From Opeltia flavorubescens (taxonomy: Eukaryota; Ascomycota; Lecanoromycetes; Teloschistales; Teloschistaceae): a DNA stretch of 64,000 bases. The position numbers and the translations under genes are program-made. This document shows, piece after piece, positions 48,049 to 59,577 of this stretch (positions are counted from its first letter, which is position 1; each line of letters starts with the position of its first letter). Location: contig KE546965.1 of NCBI GenBank assembly GCA_000442125.1, positions 186,001-250,000 on the forward strand, in the 5' to 3' direction. The notes below the pieces were generated by a model. The model searched no databases, was not told where the DNA came from, and saw only the letters and a list, made by a program, of their open reading frames with translations.

Positions 48049-48342
48049 ATGACAAGATTAAAATTTACATTGTCTCATCTATGCTATCATCACGAACCAT
48101 GGCGTTGCATCATGGACGGACATTGGGATATGGAGGACTACCAGCAGTATCTGGACAGTATGCCACATCGTTTGGAGGCAATATACTATGCTTTTGAAAA
48201 TATGCGCCTTGGTGTCCGGGGTTCAGCAAGGTTTACGAGAGCGGTGGTCGGCCAATTCCCGAGGATAGGTTTTGCCACGCACACACACGAAACCAAGAAT
48301 AATGCTTTTAATTTGGCTCTCCAACGCCGAATCCAGCATTGA
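48049..48342 (+). pseudogene. Unidentified fragment, second EPWRCxxDGHW copy
   Basis: The 97-codon frame holds LSHLCYHHEPWRCIMDGHWD, then MEDYQQYLDSMPHRLEAIYY and FENMRLG. EPWRC..DGHW (48094-48126) matches the 26.6-kb fragment, and Y....MPHRL matches the 49.2-kb frame (LDYEETMPHRLPRM). It seems the best preserved of three related pieces. There is no signal peptide or membrane segment. The family is unknown to me. Confidence 0.38.
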
Positions 48343-49244
48343 ACCGGTGATGAAGTCACAGACTAAAAGCCATGGCCATACCATCCAAAAAGGCCCGGAT
48401 GGAAGAGATGAGCGCCGCTACGATGGAACGATCCATACGGATGAGCTCGGCTGGCTGCAAAGTTGCATCCGAAAACATTGCGTCTATCTTTTAAATAGAT
48501 TTGATTGTCAGATATTTGTCTAATAATGATTCTGGATCACCAATCCATGCGGCATCACAATAAGATCATGGGAGGGATACATGCAAAGAACGAAATCACG
48601 TGAACGAGCGCAGGACATGTCTTGGTCAAATTTTGGCCGAATACTCAAGAATATTAGGTCTACTTAAGGAGACACATCATGGCATTCTCAAACATAGAAT
48701 TGGCTCTGTGTCTGTGTCATCGAGGTTTCTTGAATCCGTTCCATTTTCATAGCTTAAAGGTACTTCCACTTTCTATGAAATGGTTTCGCAGCACCTCAGT
48801 AATGCTTAAAGGGATCCAAGCTCTCAGAAAGACTCTAAGAAAAGATACTGCTGTATTTCGAACGTTTACAACATTTGGACACTATAAAATGGTGGATTTA
48901 ATAGCCTTTTGCGGAAGCCATATCCGAGTTTCTTTCGGACAGGAATGATTTCGTTAGCCAATCTTGGTCTGTGCCTGAGAATTACTATCAAAAATCGACG
49001 AACTCGTTTTTGAAGGATGGAAAGCGTGAGTGCTTAATGTATCAGCCACTGGTATACACAAATAGCAAAGCGAAACGGATCATCAAGAGAACGTGACAAG
49101 AAAATCGCTGACTTACATTCATATTTCCTTACCCACTGTCTCAAAGCAGGCTCAACTGAATTCGAAAGCCTGGCGCGGTAAATTATGCAGTCGTGAACCT
49201 TATTGCTTTTTTTGATTGCTGATGGACGGTAATTAATCCACACG

Positions 49245-49622
49245 TTGCGTTCACTATATCAGTTCAAAGTCCGAAACGGTTTGGATACCAGTACATACCG
49301 CTGGATGGATCCTGATTCGGATGCAGGGAAATCTACTCTGGACTACGAAGAAACGATGCCCCACAGACTCCCCAGGATGCAGAATTTATTTGTAAAGATA
49401 TCAAGCATTCGAAAAACGTCTACTAAAGTATACATGGTCCAATGTACATGCCTCTTATGGAATTGGGACTCACAATGGTTGATTCACGCGATCTTTGATG
49501 GAAAATCTCGGTCATATATTCAAGCAGTACTAGCCGAGGGAGAACGAGATCTGGCTATGTTGCGAAGAGAGGCCTGGTCCGCCGTACAGTATTCCAACAC
49601 ATTTTCTACATGTGCATCGTGA
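49245..49622 (+). pseudogene. Unidentified 125-codon frame sharing the MPHRL motif
   Basis: The frame contains YRWMDPDSDAGKSTLDYEET then MPHRLPRMQNLF. The spacing of WMD to MPHRL is close to that of IMDGHW to MPHRL in the 48.05-kb frame, suggesting a third diverged member of the same unnamed family lying about 1.2 kb away. Its second half (AILAEGERDLA-like Ala/Glu helix near 49530) is not shared. Start is doubtful (no well-placed ATG). Confidence 0.28.
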
Positions 49623-50724
49623 TAACAATTACGAAAGACCCTGCTCCGACCTGTAGTATTTTGAACTCCGAGGGAAGCGTGCCACGCAGGGATTATCGAA
49701 GAAAAATTCATGCTGGGGATCAAAGACACAAACATGATGCCATTGCCATACTGGTGTATCCGGCAGCCCTGGTAATGTGCGGAGCAATTTTACTTCCTGC
49801 TGATCAGATAGATTCCTTTGGGCAAATGATGGCGAACGGGCCCCAAGCGATCTTCGACTGAGATTCAGGAAGTTGCGAGCGAGGAATAGAGAGACTACTT
49901 AGAAGAGCGTGAGACTAAAACAATCTACCGACAGAGAGAATCTACTTCTATCAAGAACCATTGGTGACGAGGTTCGCAGATTATGAATGGTATCAAGACA
50001 TAGCGGGGCAAGGGAGATGTATTTGTCATTCGTGAAAGCTTACGTAGAAATGTAATCGGATCTTAATAAAGGGGGAATTGAAGCTGCGAAAGAAACCCGT
50101 GATATGGGTAAAATGGTGGAGAGAATCATGAAGCAGGAGATAACACTCCTAGCGAAATACACTTGATGGAGGTATATCTTGACAGCTTGAGACTGTCCAA
50201 CCCACCTTTCAAGGATATGGAGCTTCAAAGATTCTTCATCGCAGGTTCATTTGGGCGATGAAAACTTTAAAGAAGCCGTGGTGCTGCTCTCAAGAGTAAA
50301 AGCTGGATAAATGCCTCGTCGGGAAAAGATTAGGGCTTGTCATACCTGCTTGTCAGGCGTGCAATTTACAGAACGTGTATGCGAAATCATGTTAGGCTGT
50401 TTCTTCAGCGACGTGCCAGGAACGAATTTGCTGAAAACGGGCAGCGAGCGTAGACCTTTCAAGCAATTTTAGCCCGGGCAAGTGGAGATGATATTTCCGT
50501 TATACTAGGACTGTGAAAACTAAGTAGGTTTGTGTACCTCGGATGAGCGCGTATGCGCCTTTACCCGTGCCTCTGCCGTTGAGTTTTGACAACATGATCT
50601 CATATCCGCATGCAGCTCTCCTACTGGCCCCTCAAGTCCCACGACGTTAGCTCTTCTCCAATGACCAGATCTCTGAGCTGATAGAAGAGATCCAGAGCGT
50701 TTCAATCAACGCAATCCTTTCGAG
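49623..50724. other. Degenerate DNA and upstream region of the secreted-protein gene
   Basis: No gene recognised. The 200 bases before 50725 become more C-rich. A clear TATA box or activator site was not identified. The minus frame at 50520-50705 looks accidental. Confidence 0.4.
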
Positions 50725-51303
50725 ATGCTTTTCAGTGTTGCATTACCAACACTCCTGATACACTCCTTATGCATTAACTTACCTTCAGTCTCCAGCATCC
50801 CTCTCACTGACCCTGACCCCCAAATCTCCACCAACCTCAATTCCATCATTCAAAGGAACCCTTCGCCCCCTCCACTCCTTCCCCAAAGCGACTGGCAACT
50901 CTTCACCTACCCCATCCCCTCCACGCCCTTCACCCTCGTGGGCCACCTCCTCACCTTCCACCCCCTGCACCCCGCCGCACTCCATACCACGCTCAACCGC
51001 GCCATCGCTATGGTCCAATACTGGATCTCCCGGCTCGGCGACAGCATACGCCTCCGAGCCACGGATAATCCATTTCGGTATGGGGTACCAGGGTGTTACT
51101 TCAGTGTGCAGTCGGAGACGGTGTCGGGAGGAATACCCATAATGACCTATGGGATGGTTCTAGATCTATTATTCGGGTTGAGGGTGGTGCTTGAGAGAGA
51201 TAAAAGGGAGTTTGAGGCGAAGTTTGGAATTGTCGATGAGCAGGGAGTAATATGGGGGAGAGGGGAGGTCATGGAGAGAGAACTGGGAACGGATGATGGG
51301 TGA
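50725..51303 (+). CDS. Secreted conserved fungal protein, 192 aa
   Basis: ATG at 50725 and TGA at 51301-51303 enclose an unbroken, C-rich, gene-like frame with no intron. Residues 2-18 (LFSVALPTLLIHSLCIN) form a hydrophobic signal-peptide core, with cleavage likely near residue 24 (VSS/IPL). A Pro-rich linker (NPSPPPLLPQSDW) follows, then a globular part with TPFTLVGHLLTFHPL, a helix around ALHTTLNRAIAMVQYW, and a C-terminal block IMTYGMVLDLLFGLRVVLER ... REFEAKFGIVDEQGVIWGRG. The order 'l.f.......l...l..a......i..GD.. ...tyGmv...l.Gl......r.r.f.f.v.d...v.GrG' is that of a widespread Pezizomycotina family of secreted proteins of unknown function. One Cys (in GVPGCYF) remains after cleavage, so it is not a Cys-rich effector. 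It is isolated, with over 8 kb of decayed DNA on its right and more on its left. Confidence 0.8.
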   Translation: MLFSVALPTLLIHSLCINLPSVSSIPLTDPDPQISTNLNSIIQRNPSPPPLLPQSDWQLFTYPIPSTPFTLVGHLLTFHPLHPAALHTTLNRAIAMVQYWISRLGDSIRLRATDNPFRYGVPGCYFSVQSETVSGGIPIMTYGMVLDLLFGLRVVLERDKREFEAKFGIVDEQGVIWGRGEVMERELGTDDG

Positions 51304-53490
51304 TGGTATGGAAGAACGGCTTTGGTGGGAGGTTGGGGACATCACTTAAGAGCGTCGTTGTGATCTCCACGAAGAAAGAAATTCTCTGTGTTCGTAAAGA
51401 CAATGAAGCTCCCTACGAGGTTAATAATCATGGCTAGATACCAACAATACTTAGCGAATTCATGAACATCGGGCATTAGAGTACATCTCGATGTATCGGC
51501 TGGTAGAAGTCGATGTGTCGATGTGAAAAATCGATAATGTCAATGCCATAGTCTTGGACATCAAAGGCAGGAAATGCGCGGAAGATGATTAGCTCCATTG
51601 GTAAATTTCGGATCTGATGCTTGGTGGGGAAATCTGTTCGAGAAATTCGTCTCCATGCAAGCATTCTTCTACTGGTCACTTAATTGTGTGAATCGAGGTA
51701 GCTTCTTACAAGACTTGAGCAGCAGTCATCTTTCAAAATGTCAGCAGATACTTACTTGGGAAAAGTGCTCACCATGTCCAACTAAGAATAATGGAACATT
51801 GCGAGTGCCATAGCCATCAGAGCTTTGATCCGCAGCAGAGATTCAAATGTTGAGTTGCCAATCAATGACTTTCCTCTGCTCCGCTGATACTGCATCCCGA
51901 AAAAAGACTAGAGTAGACCATTGTGAGGTTCCGCAACAAAGAAAGTCTAAGATTTCCTAGCAAAGCGTTGTGGAGACGCTGATGTGGTGAAGGAGGAGAG
52001 GTGAAAATACAACTGTAAAGGTATTCTTGTAATTCGTTGGCCAGAACGCCGATTCATTGGTCATGGTGTATGCGATACTTGCACGCACCCTATGATGAGT
52101 TAACGGACCTCAAATCTCTTGGCTTCGAGGATCTGTTCTTTAGGTCAACGATTGAGCGAAAAAGAGTCGACTCGCTACCACCGAAATCTTCCACGCTCAA
52201 AGCAATCAGCTATCTTACCTAAATATGTCTCCCGAATAAGGAATTTCAAATACTTATCTTGACAGACTCCTCAAAAGGTCATCGCATCAACGAAAATATC
52301 TCAAATCAATCACTTCTGACCCAGGCAGAACCTTTTGCGCCACCTCGAGTTTCTTGATCCCACTACCAGGACTCATGCTCATGATACGTCAACTCCGCAT
52401 ATATCCAAATATTTACATACGTTCCGCTACCCGGTGCACTCACATACGGTACTCCCTCGCATTTCTTCCAATAAGCGTCTTCGCGCAAATCTTTCCTTTA
52501 TCCTCATCATTTACCTTCGTCACCCCGTCCTAGTCAGCGAGACCAAACTCCACGAATCTGCTGCCCGTTGCTTTTTTCCTTTTCCCTCCTCCAAATCCAT
52601 CCATTTCTCACTGAAGGCATCTGATAAATATCAATGCATGTATACCGTCCAGGACGTGGTGAAGAGACTTCAGCCACGCCCCAAGGTTTGGCGATTCTCG
52701 CCACACTGATCGTGACCTACCTGTAGCCTGCCCGAATTATCTTTAATCTATATCTTAAACTCTCATCATATTCTGCTTGCTCCGAACACAGCAAACTCGT
52801 ATGCTTTTAATTACCAAATTCTTTCCGTTCCTTTCTCCACTTAATCATTACACTATAATCTCATGTTTGTTCTACCATCTCCTCTGCAGCCTATCTCGCG
52901 TGAGCATTGTAATGAAGCAAGGCAGGAAGTCTTTCTCCATTTCTCTTAACCGCAGATGTCAATGCCAATGTCTGTACTATATAATAGGACGAAACAATCG
53001 GAGGTCATCCTCATCAACGAATACTCGGACATCAAGAACTCAATATCAGTTCGAGTTAAGCAGACTGTACAACCGAGATTCTTTTACCTTTTACAGTATA
53101 GCACATGGAACAAAAAAGTCCGCCGTGGGTGTTGATGATATCTTATCATCACCGTATGAAGGATCTAGAATTTTCACTGGCCGAATTGATGATACTCTGG
53201 AAGTCCTCATCGATGACATGAAGCTTGCGGCGGAAAGTTCCTACAATGATCATATGACAGTAGCACCCAGGATTACTCGATAGCAATTTATGTACTTGAC
53301 ACTTGTCGCCGTGTTGTAAGTTGCACGATCTATATATATTCAAAAGTGCATTGCTCAATTCGTCGACACTAGGCGCGGATCTACATTCATACCAGTGAAA
53401 CCGTCACTTTGTCGTTGAGAGGATATTACCCAAGTATTTCATTCGCGATCCCACTATTAGGACCGTCTTTATACTTTATCGTGGTGTTGA
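51304..53490. other. Degenerate DNA with one pyrimidine-rich frame
   Basis: The only longer frame is 52801-53283 (ATG start, 161 codons): hydrophobic N-part (ITKFFPFLSPLNHYTIISC), Arg/Ser-rich middle, then GVDDILSSPYEGSRIFTGRI and DTLEVLIDDMKLAAESS. T/C bias of the first 130 bases makes the N-part suspicious. The C-part looks protein-like. No family recognised; it is not called as a gene. Confidence 0.35.
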
Positions 53491-53949
53491 CACTGTCTTT
53501 TATCCCCTTTACTCGTTTCTGTTTATCAATCTTGGCATCTTGAGGCACAAGTGACCGAGATACTGCACCTGGACGCTCTTGACATCCAATCTACTCTATA
53601 TACGGCTACAGCACTGAGCCATTACAATGCTTGCTCTATACAAGACGCTCGCAAGACTTATATTCGGATGATGTTTGTTAAACTGAGAGAGGCTTTCCTC
53701 AACAAAAGTCGGATCTAACAGCCAAAGTGCCTTTTACACCGGGCCATGCTCATCAAAGACTCAAAATATTGCTATCCTAAGAGCCGTAGAACTGACTGAC
53801 GAGACATCCTACGCAGATACGACCACGTTTGGATGCCTGCTGGTTATTATACAGAACTTTGCAATCATATCTGTTCACTGGGCTGGGGTCACCTGAAAGA
53901 AAATTATCTACTATTTGCATTGCGTCGTATCACTGAGTATTGCGGTTAA
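53491..53949 (+). pseudogene. Possible unidentified gene relic, one frame with two internal stops
   Basis: One + frame spans 153 codons, ending TAA at 53947, interrupted at 53716 and once more about 30 codons later. Protein-like stretches include WHLEAQVTEILHLDALDIQS, CSIQDARKTYIRMMFVKLRE and YYTELCNHICSLGWGHLKEN. No start lies in the first 48 codons. Composition is rich in Leu, Ala and Tyr with few rare residues. No family recognised; chance remains possible. Confidence 0.25.
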
Positions 53950-56900
53950 CAATAATCTGAAGGGATGATTCAATGCAGCGAACAACGTTCTCGATTAGGA
54001 GCTTCGGGAGCAGCGCCAGGCAGCTAACGTCTTTACCAACTGACAAGAAACGATCAATCGACAATGAACTGTCAGACTTGGAATGACAGAGTCGTTCATG
54101 CCAGCTACGGGCTATTTAGCCTCGACATGAAAAGACGAGCGCACCGCGCTTCGATTGCAGTCAAATTGCACCAAAAATTCGTTAATAGTACAGATCGGGT
54201 AGCGGAACGAGGTGAAGGCTCTTCGGTTTCCGTGTCCTGCAGGGTAAGGCTGAAAGATAAAACCAAGATGGCTTTTTGGGAACATTTGAGCATCGACTTA
54301 AAGAAAAGGGTGACTCATTCCCTCTAATTGTTTGATCCGCAATGCATCGTAGACTTACCTGGCCTGCACTTGTCCTGGACAGAGTTGGTAAGACTAGATG
54401 AAGGAGGAGAATAAGACGGCGTGGGAGCATATTGATCCACATCTATTGGTGGATAAGATTGTGGCCAAATAAAACACTTCTAATTATGAGAAGGCTTATT
54501 CAACAAGCTCAGATGGTTTTCATCACACATTCCTAATTACTATTTGTATACATTACGCCAATTCTTGCAATGAAGAAATCACCACTCTTACCTTTTACAA
54601 CTCTGTTGTCTTCTTCCGCAAATCAAATGATACGCTGGAATCTCCGTCTTTTAGACTCTACCGTGAATAAACAAAGTTCAAGTGCCGGCGACTCAATATG
54701 GGCCACCGAAGTTGCATTCGCATCCTGCGACATAGTATTATGGTACCCGAGGAAATCCAGTGATGATTTCATCTTCGCTGGTTGTGCCTCCGCAGCCAGC
54801 GCATCGTGGACTCCTCTTCGTCTCTATATCAGTCGATTAAACCATCATCCTCTCACCATCTATCATCCTGATAATGTCCACCATCATCTAATTCTCCGTC
54901 ATCATCCCCTCATTGATCACACACTCCTCGAAGATGATGATGCTCTCGTTTGTGTATGACTTATTATCTCATGTACCATCTCTTCTGCTCTTTTAACCTT
55001 TGTATCCGCTCTTTCCACGCACAAGTTTGACGTTCAGCTGCCAGTCTCGGACAAACAGACGCTGCAATAAGTCATTGTGAGTCCAAGAAGATTCTCTAGG
55101 CTTTTGCAGAAACACAATTAGGTGAACTTGAAAATTTCCTGACGACACAAATGGTCTTGTACAATCTAGCTTTACTCAAACTTTGGATCTCAACAATCTT
55201 AGAATATGATTTCTTCGATAGCATCTGCTTCTAACCCTTCCCTACGCTATTGACATCTAAGGAGATCTCCCAGGATTGTTAAAGCTCCAAGCGTCGTGAA
55301 TCAGACTCATGATTGAATCCACGAGATGCTTCACCGATCAAATCAATTATCTTTTGCTCTTTCTCCACTTCAGCAGATACCTTTCCACGACCTTACGTAC
55401 ATCACAGGTTTTTTCTATCAAGGACATCATCCCATTCCAGGCCATGGCACTAAATATAGGGGCTCGCCAAGTGTTTTAGTGCCATGTTTGGCCTGGATGG
55501 GTTATAACTTTGCGAAACGTATGGTAGTTGTCACTTAGAGAGTTTTCTTTACGACTGGGTTCTAGTTTGATTAATCTCAATCTTAATTACGTCTCCTCGA
55601 ATTCTCTAAAGTGGTGAAGAAATTGATGAAAAGAACTACATCTCGGCGGTGAAGACTACTTTGACCATAACGAGAACGATTATCATGACTGTCCGATAGA
55701 CGACAACAAAGCTCTGGTCCGGACGGGTCTATCGGCCGGTCCTTTACCGGGATCAACTATCACCCAAGCTATTCGCGAAATCAATATCAATCACGAAATG
55801 ACCCCAGAAATATAGAAATCCACCACGAAACCATGTGATCTATGGTAGATTCCGTTAATCATCAGGATCTTGGGACAAAAATCAACTCTCAATAATTCAA
55901 GATGTATCGATATACCGGATTCTTGGCTTTAACCATTCTCATTAACTGGATCTGGTGTCCAACAATGAGGCGGGGCACATTCCGCCGCTGTTTATGTTGG
56001 ATTCCGCTGAGCGCACTCGTCAACGTTATGGAAAAAGATGGAGATCCAATGTCGGTATCAAAAAAATCATTGCCAAGTAATTCACGATCTCACCATCCTG
56101 GACAAAGTGCACGACGGTGAGAATCTGCAATCTAATATCAATAGCCTTGCACGTAGCGTCAACACAATGCTCTTACCAAAAGCTAGGCGGAAAGATCAAT
56201 GCAATGAGGTTCTCATGATATTCGTCCCTTTGAAGAGGTCTCAATGAAATCCAGGCTGAGACCAAAGACAGAATTTCAACAGTATACCCTAAGTTTCCTG
56301 ATATCTCATGAAGTCACTGAGACATGGAAATTCTGTCCAGATATAACGTGGTGAATCTGGCATGACCGATAAACATTATAAGAGCTGACAAATACTAGGA
56401 CGAAGCTCAGAAGCTGTTGCACCCTGAACTTATATCTATGCAGGGATATCCCCGTGTTTCGACGCCTCGCGCGCAGTCAGAGTCGATTGTGGTGCCCGTT
56501 GGGTGCAGACAAGGTAATGTCTACCTGGATCAGATCTCAGAACGTAATCAACGGTATAACCTATAAAGATCCACCTCGATACCAGGAACACAATGCCGGT
56601 GGTTTTCGCACGCATATCGAAAGTTATTTTTACTGCAGGGGAGAGTACCCAGCAGCACATGCTCCAGAGAACCTCCATCCCTGCGATCAGCCAGAATGTT
56701 ATTGGAAATTCTAGATTCAAAAATAATGGACATAAGCATCAGTACTGACAACGTCTTTCACCGCTTCGTAGAACACTTACAAATTCGTAGATTCGACATC
56801 TAATTCTCAGACAAAATTCCACCGGCGTTGGGCCGCCATGGGAGAAAGAGCAGGCATGGTAGCTTGGATTACAATAGAATTAAGTTAGCAAGACGATTCG

Positions 56901-57337
56901 GAAAACGTGCGGCGAGAGTCGCGGAGTGATGACCAGTCTCCGACCAAGAAGAGAAATGGCCTGCTCGCAGATATCGGCACTACCTTGGCATTTCAAGACT
57001 GACTTTCCGAAACAAGACATCGTTGGGTAAGTTAGAATAAGCCATTGGTACTGTCTCAGACTTCCTGCACAAATTTCAATATCAGCTAAGACGCTGTCAA
57101 AGCTACATTCGGTCCTTCACACAAAGTGGGCGCCACCGACCTTTAGGAAGAGTTACGTAAAAACCCTACGCTCTTCTTTCCCTTTTTTATCTTCACGATT
57201 GGTCAAATAGAAGGTAAAGCTAAGTGATCCCGGACAACCTGTACAAAATGCCTGGGAGAACTATGTCTATTAACCATGTTCAAAGGGGCAGGAGCACTTG
57301 AAGCTGTGTTCTTGGTCCGGATGAAGAGCCGCCGTGA
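53950..57337. other. Degenerate DNA with unassigned frames
   Basis: 54570-54959 (129 codons, true ATG) encodes a Ser/Leu-rich start, a middle EVAFASCDIVLWYPRKSSDD and a His/Leu-rich end, but has no motif I know. 56454-56714 (86 codons; opposite and shifted frames are also open) holds AGGFRTHIESYFYCRGEYPA. A frame at 56435-56530 reads SESIVVPVGCRQGNVYLDQI. None can be named. Confidence 0.38.
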
Positions 57338-57727
57338 GCAGACAACTACCGAGGGATCATTACCTTTTTTCAAGGAGTACACAGCTACCCAGACGAAGGA
57401 ATACTATATCAATATGATGCGGGAAATAATAGACCTTCGAGGTCCTGCCCAGTAATACCACCGGCGACAAATTCCGTGGGGTTCAGTCAGGTCCCTTCAA
57501 AGAACCGGCCTGCATATGAAGTGAGGTTCAGGTTGTCTGTCCTAGCAGTGGAAATACGGAGAGTGGGTTCTACATATATGTCGGTATCGAACAGAGGCTA
57601 CACTACCATCACTCACATGCATCAAGCGATAAACAAGCAGCTTAAGGTCCGAGACGCAGCTTTGCATCGAAATCTTGGTCAACTTCATCCAACCGAAAAA
57701 GATGCATGCAAGGTAATAAAACTCTAA
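57338..57727 (+). pseudogene. Relic of repeated gene family, third copy (YRGIITF type)
   Basis: The frame is open without interruption for 129 codons to TAA at 57725, although no ATG lies near its beginning; before the TGA at 57335 the same frame reads DEEPP. It contains ADNYRGIITFFQGVHSYPDE, LYQYDAGNNRPSRSCPVIPP, AYEVRFRLSVLAVEI and TTITHMHQAINKQLKVRDAA. The beginning matches the 39.1-kb relic (EEPSTAISPWVDHYRGIITF) with a shared 19-base string. A frame of this length can arise by chance, but the match to the other copy in the same frame supports a real coding past. Probably an internal exon or truncated copy. Family not recognised. Confidence 0.42.
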
Positions 57728-59577
57728 GTGGATTACGAAACCTACCAGAGACCAGATATTACTACGACGCATTTTTCTGTCACCGTCGAGATTATATTGT
57801 ACGACCCTTATTTTCGCACTCACAAATTCATTTATTTTAATCTCTCACTTCCAACATTCACTTCGACGTGCCTAAACAAGACCCTTCAAAGCCTGAGGAC
57901 TCCCTCAAGGTGGAAGCAGGAAGGGAAGGCGACCAAGCAGGAGCAGCGAGTACGCTTGACATCAAGAAAGGACTCTCGCCGACAAGATCTAATGCGTCAA
58001 ATTCACTTATAAGTAGCCCGCTTATCAAGAAGAAAAGGCTTAATACAAGTAGCACTACGTTGGGACAAATGATCGGTCACATTTTTCTCCAGATCTCACT
58101 TATGGAATACCTTACGTTACTAGCTCTTGACAAAATCTCTAATTCAAAATGGAGGCCTTTATATGTGGCTATCAGAGTCGAAGCTACTTGGTAGTGATAT
58201 CGACGCGAATATAAGTTATTTTCTTAAGCTAAAGGCAATGAAGCAACTGTGTGCAAACTAGATTTCCAAATACTCCTGCTATTCTGCGGTAAGCTGAATT
58301 ATACATCGATGATGGTAACATTTATGGTGTCGGTTACAGTATCACACCGGGACGGCACACACTGATTGAACTCGAATTATGGCCAGCGGGCATAAGCGAA
58401 GTCCGGTATGGGCTGAAAGACTGGTTAGTTTAGATACTTGGCATATCATTACACACGCCTTTGGGATCTACAAATCGACACCTCATGTAGCTCCAATCAC
58501 AGTCTGACTCTTCAAAGATACGACGCAGTTCGGGTTTTCTTAAACTCATTGATATGCTCTGCGTCAAGGATCAATTATTCACTGGCTGAAGCTCCACGTT
58601 TTTCTCAAGACATCATACAAACCTTGACCCGATGAATGGAATCGACAATCGAGAGATGATTCTTGAGAAGAGTACAAGAGCCCTGAGACGATATTGCCAG
58701 ACACGAGGGAAAAGCAAAGAATCGCCGGTTGAAGAAAGACTCCGCGAAGTATTTTTGATTCAGGACTGCTTAGGGGTTACTAGAAATAACGAACAGAAGG
58801 TCAATGACTTTCCACCCTTTAATACACTTCGAGACGAGGGACGATCTTAACGCCGATGAAGATGACAATGAGTATTCAATATTCAAGAAACCTATCAAGG
58901 CCTGCCCAGGACCGAAGATACACCAATGGATAATTGACGATCGATCCTGCGAATAGTTTACTCATCGTGTGGAACGACGAAGATGAAGATCATTATGTTA
59001 CCAGAGAGTTTCTCTCAAGTTGGCAGCAAGCTGAAGTCGGTAAGACGTTCCGCATAGGTGTACCACTTATTCTTGTGATATCTTGTACAAAATATGGCCA
59101 AGGTGTATTCCAGCTGGGCTTTCAATGGCGACTAAACAAACACTCTTCCGGGAAATTGACTCCCGGAATGTAGACCACACAGTTGCACAGTAAGTGTGTT
59201 GTCCCATCTCAAAAGCAGGCTATACCTACAGTGAGACTATTGAACACTGTATGTCCAATTCCGAGAAGCTATTCGGTGCATGCTGGACAAAGGATAAGGT
59301 GTGGTATTCTTTTATCATCAAAAGTAAGGTCTTTCCATCGCCGCAAGATAACTATGTTCGATCGTCACCAACCGTTCAAGACGATAACCACCAAACAAGA
59401 GATCAGCTACTCCTTATCATCACCGATATAGCCATTGACGATCGCGATCTTGACAGGTCTCACCTCCTCCCAGCACTTCCAGAGAGCCGACAGATTTACA
59501 AGAAGCAGATAATTTACTAAGCGCTGTTTGAGTGACATAATCTTAAGCTCACATGGATCTTGGTCCTCTCCCCGGCT
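57728..59577. other. Degenerate DNA; possible 5' exon material of the next gene
   Basis: 57868-58194 is open for 108 codons from a GTG (PKQDPSKPEDSLKVEAGREG...), preceded by leader-like pyrimidine-rich DNA, so its ATG may have become GTG. 59194-59322 reads SKAGYTYSETIEHCMSNSEK and FGACWTKDKVWYSF and then meets a GTAAGG donor at about 59323, which could be spliced to the exon at 59578. The final 60 bases (ending cctctccccggctag) look like an intron 3' end. Confidence 0.3.

Noticed and set aside
52335-52709. 124-codon + frame, His/Thr/Pro-rich
   Set aside because: Start is not an ATG at a plausible site, the composition follows the local pyrimidine bias, and no motif is present.
57298-57455. 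Alternative frame at the 57-kb relic (TTTEGSLPFFKEYTATQTKE)
   Set aside because: It also resembles the 39-kb copy in its own shifted frame, as expected for any pair of similar DNA strings, but it is shorter and lacks the long uninterrupted continuation of the YRGIITF frame.
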